Positions 46,256-60,538 of a stretch of DNA of 64,000 nucleotides are shown here, in pieces; the first letter of the stretch is position 1; the number at the start of each line of letters is the position of its first letter. Made by a program: the position numbers and the translations under genes. The stretch is from positions 302,105 to 366,104 of the forward strand of contig NW_003101662.1 in the NCBI RefSeq assembly GCF_000003855.2, in the 5' to 3' direction. The DNA comes from Blastomyces gilchristii SLH14081 (Eukaryota > Ascomycota > Eurotiomycetes > Onygenales > Ajellomycetaceae). The notes under the pieces are model-generated. The model worked only from the letters and a program-made list of their open reading frames with translations. It did not search any database and had not been told where the DNA came from.

Positions 46256-46876
46256 TCGCGGGATCGTTGAGGAAGACGGCGGGGACGAACGTTGTGTTTT
46301 AGGGAATGAAGTAGAGTTGATCTGATTATGCCGGAACGTATGCTTTTAGAGTCAAAGTTTGCCGGGTCCGTTTCTGTTTCCGGTCAATGTACTACGTAGG
46401 ATTCTGTCTAGAATACTGTGGATCGTGTAAGATTCTAGTGTCCAAACACTGGCAAACGGGGGTGATAAAAAACATTGCCATTCTTCTACATGGTTTACTA
46501 GGCAGTAAAACATTATCGTATGGAAGAAGACAAAAGAGAGGCTGGAGAAGATGAATAATAGGTTTCTTATTTTTTGACGGTTGATATCCTCCCCCGCTAG
46601 TTATTTACAGCGATTTAAGCGACGCCAACCCAACCAGTCCGGCGAAACAACCCGCTGCAACCTGGATGACGCCCGTGCACCCTCCGCGTCCACAGCGCGA
46701 CGCGAGCAATATCAGAACCACCTGCGCCCTGCACCATACCTACCACTTCTCGTCGTCTCCGCTCTCCTCTCCTCGTAGCGTGCATTTATCACGTCAAATT
46801 TCTGCACGCGGAGACACAATTCCTGTGCAAAGATATTCAACGGGTGATCAATTGTGCCCTATCCTCTCCCACCAAG

Positions 46877-48791
46877 ATGAGCGATCCCGCGCAGCCATCA
46901 CCGGCTGGCGTAAATCCTTCTACCGTGCCGCCGGCGGGAGACTCCACGAATAACAATTACGCATTCCTCGTCCATTCCCAGAAGTCTTTAACACAAAATC
47001 TACCTCCCAAAGTAGATAACAAGGCCCTGGCGCGGCAGAAGCGTCGAAGGACAAGGTATTTCCGTCCCTATATACCCAAGCTTTCTACGTGATACTTGAG
47101 GGCTCTATATATAGCCCGTTCACATCTCGTCTCCAACTTGTGTGGTCTTTGCCAATTCAGATGCTAATTTCACGTTGTAGTCCTGATGACCAAAAGATTC
47201 TCGAAGCGGAATATCAACGGAATCCAAAACCAGACAGGGCAACGAGGGCTGAGATCGTCAACAGCGTTTCACTGGGCGAGAAAGAGGTTCAGGTATGGTT
47301 CGAGGACGTATTATGTTTCTCGGGAGACCAGAGGTCTAACGCGTTCCTTTGATGAAGATCTGGTTCCAAAATCGACGGCAAAATGACCGACGGAGATCCA
47401 AACCACTCAATCAAGAAGATCTCAGAGCGCCCAAATCCTCCGGTTCAGATCAGGACGCGTCCAATGGCGACAATCCCACGAACCCTAAGAGCCAGTCCTC
47501 TCAGTTGCCCAAGGCTGGTCAGGGAACTGGTGGTCAAATCAGCACTGACGCGAGACGCGAGTACATATGTATATCGCCAGGTAGCTCATATAGGTCGCCA
47601 ATGGCGGATTTGTATGGGGCAGCCTTTAGTTCTCAAACGATCAATTCACAGACAACCGTTTTATCTCAGCACGAAGAAACACATGTCGAGGTTGGCAAAC
47701 AGAAAGGGTCAACAGGTGGGAGCAAAGAAGGCAGTGCAACACTGATAAACGAAAAACTCCACATCGAGTCGATCAGCAGGAAACGGTCCAGGTCTGAGCC
47801 TGAGGCTCCAAACACAAACAAATACAGCCCGCCGACTTCAAGCACATTTATACCCCCTCCCCTGCGCATATCATTGTCTTTCGACGGGGAGGCAGTGGTT
47901 CGCAAGGAAGGGGAAAACACCCCGTCGCCACAAAAACCATTGGACTCCATTCGAATTTCCATGTCTGCGGATGGTGAGGCTCTAATTAGAGCTGCGAATG
48001 AAGAATCCCCTATAAAGAACCGCACGTTTCTATTCCACAATACCCGACCTGCTTTTGGAGGACTGCGAAGGAGCATCAGCGCTTTTCCCCTCGGCGCGCT
48101 GAAGGGGATAAAGGAACAACAAGATCCTAAGCCATTTGGTAGATCTCGTGACTCCCGTAACTGGGAACTTTATTGTGATACCGATGCTCGAACTGCGTTG
48201 CAGGGGTCAAAAAGCAGTCTTTTGTCATCCACGTCTCGAAGTGTGAAACTAAGTCGCCGAAAATCCGACTTAGGTCATGGGCGCAAGGCCTTGATGCCAC
48301 GAACCAATCTCCCCAACACCTTGCCGCTCACCGAAGAACCTGAAGGGAAGCGTAAAAAGCTGTCACGGGCAATGTCTTCTTTAGCTCGTTTAGAAACTGG
48401 TCACAAAGTATCGACATCCAAGATGGGAGTGGGAGAGGGAGCCATGGATTACCATACAGGCGACTCAGATAAAGAAAATTGGATTCCGGGCACTCAAATG
48501 TCCGCAGCAAGGCGGGCGCCTTCTAACAAACAAAAGGCCCGCCGTGGAGTACTCCAGAAACCCAACCAAATCCAGAATACTAGCAATCGACAAGTAACGG
48601 GCTCTAACAAGACGCAGCGGGGCTATCAAGGCCGACTTCTTAATCCCAACCCCAATACTACTTCAGAGGATGCAGATGATGGAACTGAAAAATCTTATGG
48701 GGAGCTGGGCGAAATATCCCGGCTCAGTCAGGATGAAGATCTGGATTGCATCCAGGGTTTGCTGTCTTTGAGCCAGGGTGCTTGGAAATAG
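46877..48791 (+). CDS. Homeobox transcription factor, Yox1/Yhp1-like
   Basis: Three exons, 46877-47055, 47181-47292 and 47358-48791, encode 574 residues. The homeodomain spans all three exons. Its pieces are ARQKRRRTSPDDQKILEAEY, QRNPKPDRATRAEIVNSVSL and GEKEVQIWFQNRRQNDRRRS, with the recognition-helix WFQNRRQNDRR complete (residues about 50-110). The N-terminus is Pro/Ser-rich. The remaining 460 residues are disordered with basic Ser-rich clusters and a SDKENWIPG motif near the C-terminus. The length, N-terminal homeodomain and sequence match fungal Yox1-type repressors that act at G1/S and M/G1. A disordered tail rich in S/T-P is typical for CDK-regulated factors. The DNA-binding role is secure; the Yox1 orthology is likely but not proven. 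Confidence 0.92.
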
Positions 48792-51823
<3,032 letters not shown>

Positions 51824-53572
51824 CGGGGAGCTGGCGGGTTGCCGGGGTTAGATTGCTTTTGAGGTCGTGAATGGGTTTAAGTGGGGATATTTCTAGTTTG
51901 TGTGGGTATTGGTGATTTTCCGGGACGGGATAGCTAGGTCAATTTCGGTACCTTTGCTTGTGGCCATGCTTTTTTTTATTTTTCGTTTTTGGTACTTACT
52001 ATTGAGCACACATATACGTCTATACATATATATCTGGCTGATAGAAACTGAATTATACACATTACACTTACTTAGAAACCAATTATATACAGCGATTTGA
52101 CGAATGTTCCTCATTAATAGTATATTCTGATCATGGAGACTCCCTACAGAACACATTTAAGGTAATTAAGTCACTCACTATGCTTGCCCGGACTTATCCT
52201 AACCTAAGGTCAGAGAGTCTACATGAAGAATGGGAAATAGCGTGTTAAATCTAACTATCATGACAGACAAATTGAACAATTCTATCAGATATAATTATTT
52301 CTCTTCATTTATTATCTTTTTAGCTTCTACTGTATTAGTAAATTGATACATTCCAAAGTTTCATAGTGGTATGCTCCGTAGTTCTACTCAATTGACGTTT
52401 CATAATAACAAAACTAACAATCGAACCGTTCCTTATGTGATATAATGAATAATCGACGCTAGTAGTAAACATAACAACGGTGGAAAAAGGTTGTTTTTGG
52501 ACATTTTTACTCCTGTCAAATATATATAGGCAGGGTGCCCCAGGCTCAGGGATGTAGCATGACCATACAAAATATATAGGAAAAATTTGGAAAAATTCAC
52601 CGCAAGTAATTATATTTCCAAAATTTCGCTCTCGGGCTTTACATTTCATTATATGTAAAAATAACGACAGTGAAAATCTGAAACGCCACATCGCCGCACA
52701 CCCCTGGCTAACCTGAGGCCGCCTGGCAAAGACCTCCTTAGATTCGATTGGAAATGATGGATCAATTGTAAGCGCGAGACTCTGAATTTTCACATGAGAT
52801 TTGATGTTGTCGTGGAGGATGAGATGGGGCAATGAATTGAGTGAATGAAATGATGGGAGCGGGATCCCCGTCTTTTCGGAGATTAAGCTTAGCTCAGGAT
52901 ATGTAAAATGGGAATTTAAGATTAACGGTTCTGGTGGGCAGTGGTGGACATTTGAGTTTATTGAGCACAAGGGAGGGAAAGGGTGAGATGTATTTGTACA
53001 GAAATCTGAGGGTATGGCAAATGGATATGGAAATGGAGAGTGGGAAAATCGGAAGCGCGTTAAAGACTGGAAAACAATAGCCATCATTGTAGCATAGAGT
53101 TATATTTGCGCTAGTAATGATATTTCATGTATTGAATTGTCTCTGGCCATTTACATCCCTTACTTGGATTTGTGGCCTGGAGAATATGACAGAAATTTGT
53201 TGGAGCAGCTAAGGGTAGACAGGAGGAAATTCGAGGTCGAAATTGAGAAGGGCGAGAGAGAGAGAGAGATAGAAAGAGAGAAAATAGAACAGGGTATCGC
53301 AAAACCTGCTCAACCAACGCCAAACGAACTGATATCCATGAGGTAAAAGCAAGATTAACTGCAAAACAAAAATGGACGAAGTAGTATTGTTACAGGCATG
53401 TAGAGAAACAACGCAGGTGACATTCGAAGGGAATAAAACATAAAAGGATGAAGGGTATGGCGCTGGCGTGAGACGATGATCAAGATGCAATTTGAGGGTA
53501 ACTTATGTAGGAAACGGGGTAGACCATATATGAAACAAAAAAAAAAAAAAGATCGTCAAGGATACACCTACT
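51824..53572. other. Convergent intergenic, 1.7 kb
   Basis: No recognised gene. A 250-codon open frame with an ATG (53087-52335, minus) is noted as a finding but has no recognisable domain. A GA-rich stretch lies at 53258-53282. Confidence 0.4.
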
Positions 53573-54640
53573 TCAATCTTCCCAAATTGTTTCAAGGTCC
53601 AGATCTTGTCTCCCCTCTGCCCCGCAAACGCTCCAGCGTTTCCTCTTGTCCGCCCGACAACCGCCGTAGGAACCCAAGCCCCCAAATCGCGGATTACCCA
53701 GCGGGCTCGAAGAGCCAGAAACGTCAATAGCACTCCGCCGTCGGTTGAAATCTTTGCTGGCGGCAGCTTCGTCGGCTCGATCTGCTGCAGCTTTCAACCT
53801 GGCAATTTGATCGGCTTCGATGGCGGCGGCTTCTGCGTCGGGGATATCTGGGATCGTCTCTAGGGAAGATATGCTGGGGCTGCGGGAGCGTATACTCGAC
53901 GGGGTCGACGGCATTGAGGAAGTAGAGGAGTAGGAGTAGGAAGGGTAGGATTCGTTGAATTTTGAGGGAAATACTATTGGGGATGCCTGGGCGGAGATGG
54001 GACTACTGTTGCCTGGGTAGAGGGGGGAGGATGGTCGTCGTCGAGCTGTGCGGGGAAGGGTGTTAAGAGTTCCAGGCGATAGAGGCGAGGCGGGGGATAC
54101 ATCGAATTGAATCCTTCTCGATCTAGGGGTGGCCTGAAGCTCTGGATGCTCAACGATCGTTTCTGATATATTCAGCGTACTGATGCTCTGGTATAAACCG
54201 TCTTCCACCGAAGAGCGGAGCGGACTCTGGCGTCCCGTTGTCGAATCATGAGGACTGGATGATCCTCCTGTGTGTGCTGTAAATGTGTATCGACCGCGCG
54301 AGTCCGGTCCTGGAGAAGAGTGGGCACGTGCCATGGATGGAGCTCCTGGGCTCGCCAGAGAGCGCGAGCGAAGATGTGTTCTGCCGAGGGAGGAATAGGG
54401 TTTTGGGGTGAGATTTAGAGTTGGCGGAATCGTCAAGGGCGTCCCCGTCGTCTTCGTTTTCGTCGATGAAGTGGTAATGGTAGCACCGCTATGAACATTC
54501 GTTGCTGTTTCTGTGGTTTTAAATGTCGAGGGAGGTGCGAAGCTGCAGTTCGCAGAGGGTTCTTCCGCGTATTCATCTGCATACTCGGGCGGGCTGGGAG
54601 GAAGCATGATATCCTCTGGAGCCAGCAGAGTCGAAGACAT
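53573..54640 (-). CDS. Conserved disordered Ser/Pro-rich protein
   Basis: A single exon encodes 355 residues. It has no signal peptide or transmembrane helix. Most of the chain is Ser/Pro/Thr-rich and disordered, with many SP/TP dipeptides (SPHDSTTGRQSPLR, SPASPLSPG, RSRSPSISS), suggesting a proline-directed kinase substrate. A predicted helix lies at about 275-300 (DAEAAAIEADQIARLKAAAD). The C-terminus is sharply conserved in character, KRKRWSVCGAEGRQDLDLET then IWED, a basic patch followed by an acidic-aromatic end. I recall this C-terminal block in other Eurotiomycete proteins described only as basic proline-rich. A short-linear-motif adaptor or nuclear regulator is possible. No function is assigned. 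Confidence 0.8.
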   Translation of the reverse strand: MSSTLLAPEDIMLPPSPPEYADEYAEEPSANCSFAPPSTFKTTETATNVHSGATITTSSTKTKTTGTPLTIPPTLNLTPKPYSSLGRTHLRSRSLASPGAPSMARAHSSPGPDSRGRYTFTAHTGGSSSPHDSTTGRQSPLRSSVEDGLYQSISTLNISETIVEHPELQATPRSRRIQFDVSPASPLSPGTLNTLPRTARRRPSSPLYPGNSSPISAQASPIVFPSKFNESYPSYSYSSTSSMPSTPSSIRSRSPSISSLETIPDIPDAEAAAIEADQIARLKAAADRADEAAASKDFNRRRSAIDVSGSSSPLGNPRFGGLGSYGGCRADKRKRWSVCGAEGRQDLDLETIWED

Positions 54641-57144
54641 GATGCTTTTTGTGGCAAAACAAAAGGCGTAAACGGAAGAAACGGGTGATTAGAGCCCCGG
54701 TGGTAAAATCATAAGGCGCAGATCACGGATGCATGCTTAGTATGAGAACGGGGGAGAGCGGTGGGAGAGCAACCAAAACTCGCAGAAGCGCTGCCCGGCG
54801 GTAGGACAATGCTGCAGTGTCTTTAAGCAAGCTGCAAAACCCCGGCGAAAGACGATCCCCGAACACTTCCTCGGCCTGTATGTCCCAAGTAGAGTTCTTT
54901 CAATATTTGCCCGCAGCAAGCCGTGCACTCAAGGGGGCGTTCCTAAGCAGGTGGGGGGGGAGGGTGTTGAAACTCCAAAGGGGGGAGAGAGAAGGCGAGG
55001 ATAAGGCCACCAACCAACTTCAAGCGAGATAATCCGTCCAGTGGCTAGCCATGAATGCGCGATGGGGGCCGCACGCAGACAAGCAGTGCTCCGTAGATCA
55101 AGGGCAGAAGTGGAGAGAGCGTGTGCCTTGTCTCCAGCGTGAACGCCGGGGATGCATGCGATCGATATATATAAAAGGGGGGAAGTGGTTGGCGAGAAGT
55201 TGGTTGGCGACTTTTATGTGGTTCTTGTCTGGCGGCTGATACGGGTACAGTACATCGGTATTATTGTATGGAACGAGGAGGTTACGGCTAGAAAGCTGGT
55301 GGGAGGGGCTTGGCAGGCAGTAATGCCTCGTATGGTAACGTGCATGGCCGGGCGGGAGGCTGACTAGGACTGCTGTGATTGGCTGTGGTGCTGAGCACGA
55401 GCCCTGTAAGCGTGTATTGGTATGGTATCGGATCTTACGCAGGAATAGGAGGGTTTCGCATGGTCACCTGATGCTGGTCTGGTGCCCAGTTCTTCTTGAT
55501 GATTTTATCTTATTATACACCATGCCATGCCTTGTTGTCTGTCTCCCCTTGGTTGTCTCCTCTTGGCTGCTGCAATAAGTTGGTCTGCTTATTTGTCTGC
55601 TCTAATCTCGTCCAGAACCCAGCAGGATCATTTCTTACAACACAGAGGGCCCCCCATCAAATGGCTCTCCTTCGCAGGCAAATTCCCTCATCCACAGGTC
55701 ATAGCCTATCGCTACGGTCTATCGGGGCTACGTTCTGCATAGCAAGCTTCCCTCCCAATAAGCGGGCTTGTCAATCATGCAATGGTTCTTTGTATCAAAT
55801 CGTCTTCTAGAACATCCGACATCATGCACTGGCAGGCCACGGCCCAACTGCTCTCCTCGCGTCACTGGCTGGCTGGGAGATCAACCAGGCGGACCAGAAA
55901 TCGAGAAACTGGTATCTGAATAATCTATTGATCTGTTAAATTCGGTTGAGAGGAGTCGAGAAAAAAAGTTTTCCACCTGATTAACTTGCCCTCTCAAGCT
56001 TGTGGCTATCTGCTCAACCAAACAAGGATGACAAGAAAATGCCGCACTAACGAAAATTGCTATGTGGATCGCTTTCGTTTATCTAGAGAAGAAAGAGCAT
56101 GATTGAGAATCCTGAAACCCGCTTTCGGGGAGAAAACCAATGAGATGAGAAAAGCGAGTAGAAAGACGAAATAACCGCTGGTTCTTCTGTATGCGCAAAA
56201 CTGCAAAATTTCCGATCTATCAGAATATGAGACACAGAACTATTTATGCATACGGGGGCAGCATTATTGAAACATAAGGTTGCTACAGAGTTGCAACGTT
56301 TCAGTCATTGGAATTTCGTCTAACGCTGAAAAGGCTCATTCTGGTTAGGCGCTTGGCTCGTGAAAAATGTTTCCCTTGAAGCTGGAGCATCGCGGATACT
56401 TCTCTCGAGCTAATTTAGGATGCGCGCCGTGAGTCAACCTTGACCACTAAAATCTGGGCAATTTCAACTATAGGCTCTCAATTTCTATGGGACAGAAAAT
56501 AAAAACAAGGGAAAGGAATAAAATCTGCAAATGGGCGCGGGCGCTACCGACGTTAACGAGATGTGGAAAGGAAGTCAATTGGTATGGTTACTAGCATTGT
56601 TCAGACGATTCTTCATAGGTACTTGAACTGGGAATTTCTCTAAGGAATTTCTGACGATATGCAGCGCTGAGAATGGGGCTATGATGGACGAGCAACTCTA
56701 CCTGGCAAAGGATTGCAATGATAGGAGAATCATGTCTGTATGCTTCGACGGATATTTTTTCGGGGTCACTCTGAGCAATACGCACTGTATGTACGGAGTA
56801 CAATGGCAGAGGATACGAAATATACCAGGCTTAGATGCTATTTCTACCCAAATTTCCAACTGAATATGAGCGGAAATGAATCAAACCACATCATATATTC
56901 CGTATATTCCTATCAGCTATGTGGAGTAAGTAACTACTCCTATTAGTTGTCCATCTTCCATTAGATGTCTTGGTGGGTCCGCGCGTCTATTGGAGGCTGC
57001 GGCTGGTTCGCGCGCCAACCTTATCTCGCAATCTGGCGCTTACGCTGCGTTATCGTTGTCCCCCTCACTCAACTCTAACAATTCGGTGTCAACATGGAAC
57101 AAACATGCCCATGACGGGACTAACATTAGGTACCACTTATCTTC
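54641..57144. other. Intergenic, 2.5 kb, divergent promoter region
   Basis: No supported gene on either strand. Probably holds the long leaders of the disordered-protein gene (-) and UVE1 (+). Confidence 0.45.
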
Positions 57145-59455
57145 ATGATGCCAGGGTTTGTCACCCTGCATTTAAAGTATGCCCTTCAGACTACCGTCTT
57201 TATTAGACGGCTCACCCCTGTCGCTCTGTCAGGACGCGACAGTGCCGCAAAGCACGCTTTCTTTCACAATCTCGCAACCAGACATGGCCTCCCAGCGCCC
57301 TCATCGCAAAGTTTTTCTCACGTGCCGCACACGCCCAGACTCCGCACAAGATCAACCGCATTGGTGGCTACTACACGGAGCGTGAACTTTTCCATGCTCC
57401 ATACTACGAGTGGGACAACTGGGGTTGCGCAACCAGTCGCCGTGTCCCATGGCCCCTTGATTGGTAACTTGGAACCAACTATGTCAGACTCACCACTGTC
57501 CGATGCGCCAATCGACATTGACGCTCTAGTTCCTGGAACTAAACGCTCACCAACAAGCGCCGGCAAGAGCTTCGCTACTGGAATCCCCGATCCAGCAGCC
57601 AATGTCGATATCCCCGCTAACGTAGAGGAGGTTAAAGAGGCGCTCTCGCGACCTCCGCCAGTTAACAGCAACTATCTCCCTCTTCCATGGAAAGGCCGAT
57701 TAGGATATGTACGTTTCCATTCGTCATTGACAATCACTTAAAGCCGTTAACACTGAAACCAACCGCAGGCCTGCCTAAACACATACCTGCGCACCTCTAA
57801 CCCGCCCGTCTTCTGCGCGCGCACATGCCGCATCTCTTCAATCCTCGAAAATCGCCACCCACTCCAAGACTCCACCCAGCCCGCCCATCGTACCAAAAAT
57901 CGCCCAGATCTCCAACAACCTCCCGACATCGAGCGTGGGCTGGCATATGTGCAGGCCCTGGGCATAGCGAACGCGCGCGATATTGTGAAGCTGCTCCGCT
58001 GGAATGAGCGCTACGGGATTAAATTTATGCGGCTTTCGAGCGAGATGTTTCCTTTTGCGAGCCATGCGGAGCATGGGTATAGATTGGAGCCGTTCGCGGC
58101 TGATGTGCTGGCAGAAGCCGGGAGGGTTGCGGCCGAGCTGGGGCATCGGTTGACTGTTCATCCGGGTCAGGTGCGACATCTTTCTTTTCCCTCTCTTTCT
58201 TTGGAGGGCATTTTGACACTGATCGTTAAAAATAAAGTTTACACAATTGGCTTCACCGCGGCCCACTGTTACCGAAAATTCTGTCCGAGATCTTGAATAC
58301 CATGCGGAGATGTTGCGGTTGTTGAAACTTCCGCCGCAACAGGACCGGGATGCTGTTATGATTTTACACATGGGCGGGGTTTTTGGTGACAAACAAGCTA
58401 CCCTTGATCGTTTTCGGAAGACCTACAGGACACTATCGGGCGATATCAAGAATCGTCTTGTCCTGGAGAACGACGATGTGAGCTGGACGGTGCACGACCT
58501 ACTACCCATCTGCGAGGAGTTGAACATTCCGCTCGTGCTCGATTACCACCATCACAATATCAACTTTGATGCAGGCAAGGTCCGTGAGGGGACGCTGGAT
58601 ATCATGAGTCTTTACGACCGCATCGCCGCTACCTGGACGAGAAAGGGCATCACGCAAAAAATGCATTATTCCGAGCAGACACCGTCCGCTATTACGAAGA
58701 AGCAGCGACGCAAACATAACTCCCGCGTCCATGTGCTTCCCCCCTGCGATCCCACAATGGATCTTATGATCGAGGCTAAGGATAAAGAGCAGGCTGTCTT
58801 TGAACTTATGAGGACATATAAACTTCCCGGTTTTGAGAAGATCAATGACATTATTCCCTTCACACGCGCCGATGAGAATAAAGTTAGACGGGCCGATGCT
58901 AAGAAGCCGAAGGAGAAGACGACAAAGATAGCGAGGAAGTCAGTCTCGTCCCTGAAGCAGCAAGGTGCTGTTGAATCAGATCATGACAATTATGTTGATG
59001 ATGACGGTGAAATAGTCGCAACGGTTATCCCTGAGGAGGAAGTTGGTATGGGCGGACCGGAAGGCCGCGTCTATTGGCCTCCCGGCATGGAGGAGTGGTT
59101 ACAATCGGCTAAACGTTCGTCCAAGCTTGAGATTGCGGAGGTAATCGTGGCGAAGAATAGCAGCGGCAACAGCACATTGGATACGGCAACTACTCCGGCG
59201 ACACCGCGGAAAAGAGGGAGGCCGAGAAAAACTACAGATACCGCAACAGCCGCAGAGACCATCACTGAGAAACCAGCAGTAAGGAAACGGCAGAGGGCTA
59301 AAAAGGCTGCTTCGATATCCTCTGACGGTGGTGGTGGCAGCGAATATGAAGCTGTTGTTGACCTAGCTGCTACGGACAAGAAGGCCACCGCTACCCGTGC
59401 TTCGGGAAGGACTAAAGGGAAGAAGATTGATTATGCAGATGAAGAGTCTGCCTAA
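57145..59455 (+). CDS. UVE1: UV-damage endonuclease UVE1/UvdE
   Basis: Three exons, 57145-57708, 57769-58170 and 58238-59455, encode 727 residues. The first 190 residues are variable and start MMPGFVTLHLKYALQTTVFI followed by RRLTPVALSGRD, basic and amphipathic like a mitochondrial presequence. The TIM-barrel UvdE domain begins LPLPWKGRLGYACLNTYLRT. It continues NERYGIKFMRLSSEMFPFAS, GHRLTVHPGQFTQLASP (metal His), AVMILHMGGVFGDKQATLDR, KNRLVLENDDVSWTVHDLLP, NIPLVLDYHHHNIN and KMHYSEQTPS, with the Glu/His/Asp metal ligands present. The enzyme nicks DNA 5' of UV photoproducts and other lesions in an alternative excision repair pathway. The basic C-terminus contains an AT-hook-like KRGRPRK and several Lys/Arg clusters that may add DNA binding and nuclear localisation. 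The exact start is uncertain. Confidence 0.93.
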
Positions 59456-60538
59456 TATACTGGAGTTCACGGATGGGTTCTATGCTAACATTTGGCGCGT
59501 GGGAGTTACGGAGTTACGGAGTAATGTGTAGTGAAGAGAGCTTGAATACCTTTGGGCAGGCAGTGACTAAATGGAGGCGTACATAGCGGCGAGGGAGGTA
59601 ATATTATATCATAATAATAAATTTCTAGGATACCAAAGAGAATCGTCATTCATACCTTGTTAATAAAAATTGTTGTTTTGATTGCGGCTGCAACTGCGCC
59701 CTTGTAACACGCAGGACTAACTATTAGGATAAAGACTGTTAGGATAAAGACAACTGCTTCTTAAATCCGGTTTCATATTGCTGCAAGCACCTACATATCT
59801 CATTTTTAGACTCCAGTAGAGGTAGAATAAGCCCTTTCTCATTTTATCTTTTATTTCATTTCTAACTAATTGAATTATATTTGGCTTTATTTTTATTTTT
59901 ATTTTTTTCCCTTCTTTCGTGGCGTCTTCCCTCCACAAGGCTGACCTGAGACAACCTCGGAACTTAACTAAATAGCATAGCTAGCTACAAACCACCGATT
60001 TCAACAACTCACCGAGCTCCCCTCAATCTGTGGTGATTCCTATTTACATTCCTACGGCTTCCTCGAAACTACCTACGAGCTGGCTCGCCCACCTTTCACC
60101 CGTCCGCGGCTTCGCTCCCTCAAGCCTGGCCTCCGACTCCGCACCACCCTCACCTTTCTCCGCTATATCTTCCCGCAGACTCGCCAGCGTCTTCGAGCCA
60201 GATTCCTAGACTTTCGCCACGAAATACTCCCGGCCTTTCGACAGCAGACGCATCTGCGCATCTATCGGGCAATTGTCAACAGGCAGCAGTTGAAATATCG
60301 ACATCATCCTCCCCATCATCGCAGGGACTACATTGCATATCCTGCGGGGAATATAAAGAGGACCGGGTTACTATCATATTTGTTCTCTAAACGAAAGACA
60401 AGGAAGGGAATTGAATTTAGGCATAGAGCTAAAGGGACAACTGCGACTCGATCACAATTTACATTCGATTATCACCAAAACAGATCCGTGCTTGGCGCCG
60501 TCAGCAGGCGCTTGAAAGATGCAGAGGGTGGTGGCCGG
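59456..60538. other. UVE1-APP1 spacer containing a long ATG-less open frame
   Basis: The first 500 bases are AT-rich UVE1 3' flank. From 59981 to 60538 there are 186 codons without a stop, in frame with APP1 but with no ATG. Discussed as a finding. Confidence 0.5.

Larger units (their letters stand above)
44744..46876. other. Intergenic, 2.1 kb
   Basis: No gene supported. Visible items are a 16-bp palindrome at 45288-45303, an E-box at 46202-46207 and an MCB-containing palindrome at 46242-46255. The 3' part is the promoter of the homeobox gene. Confidence 0.5.
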
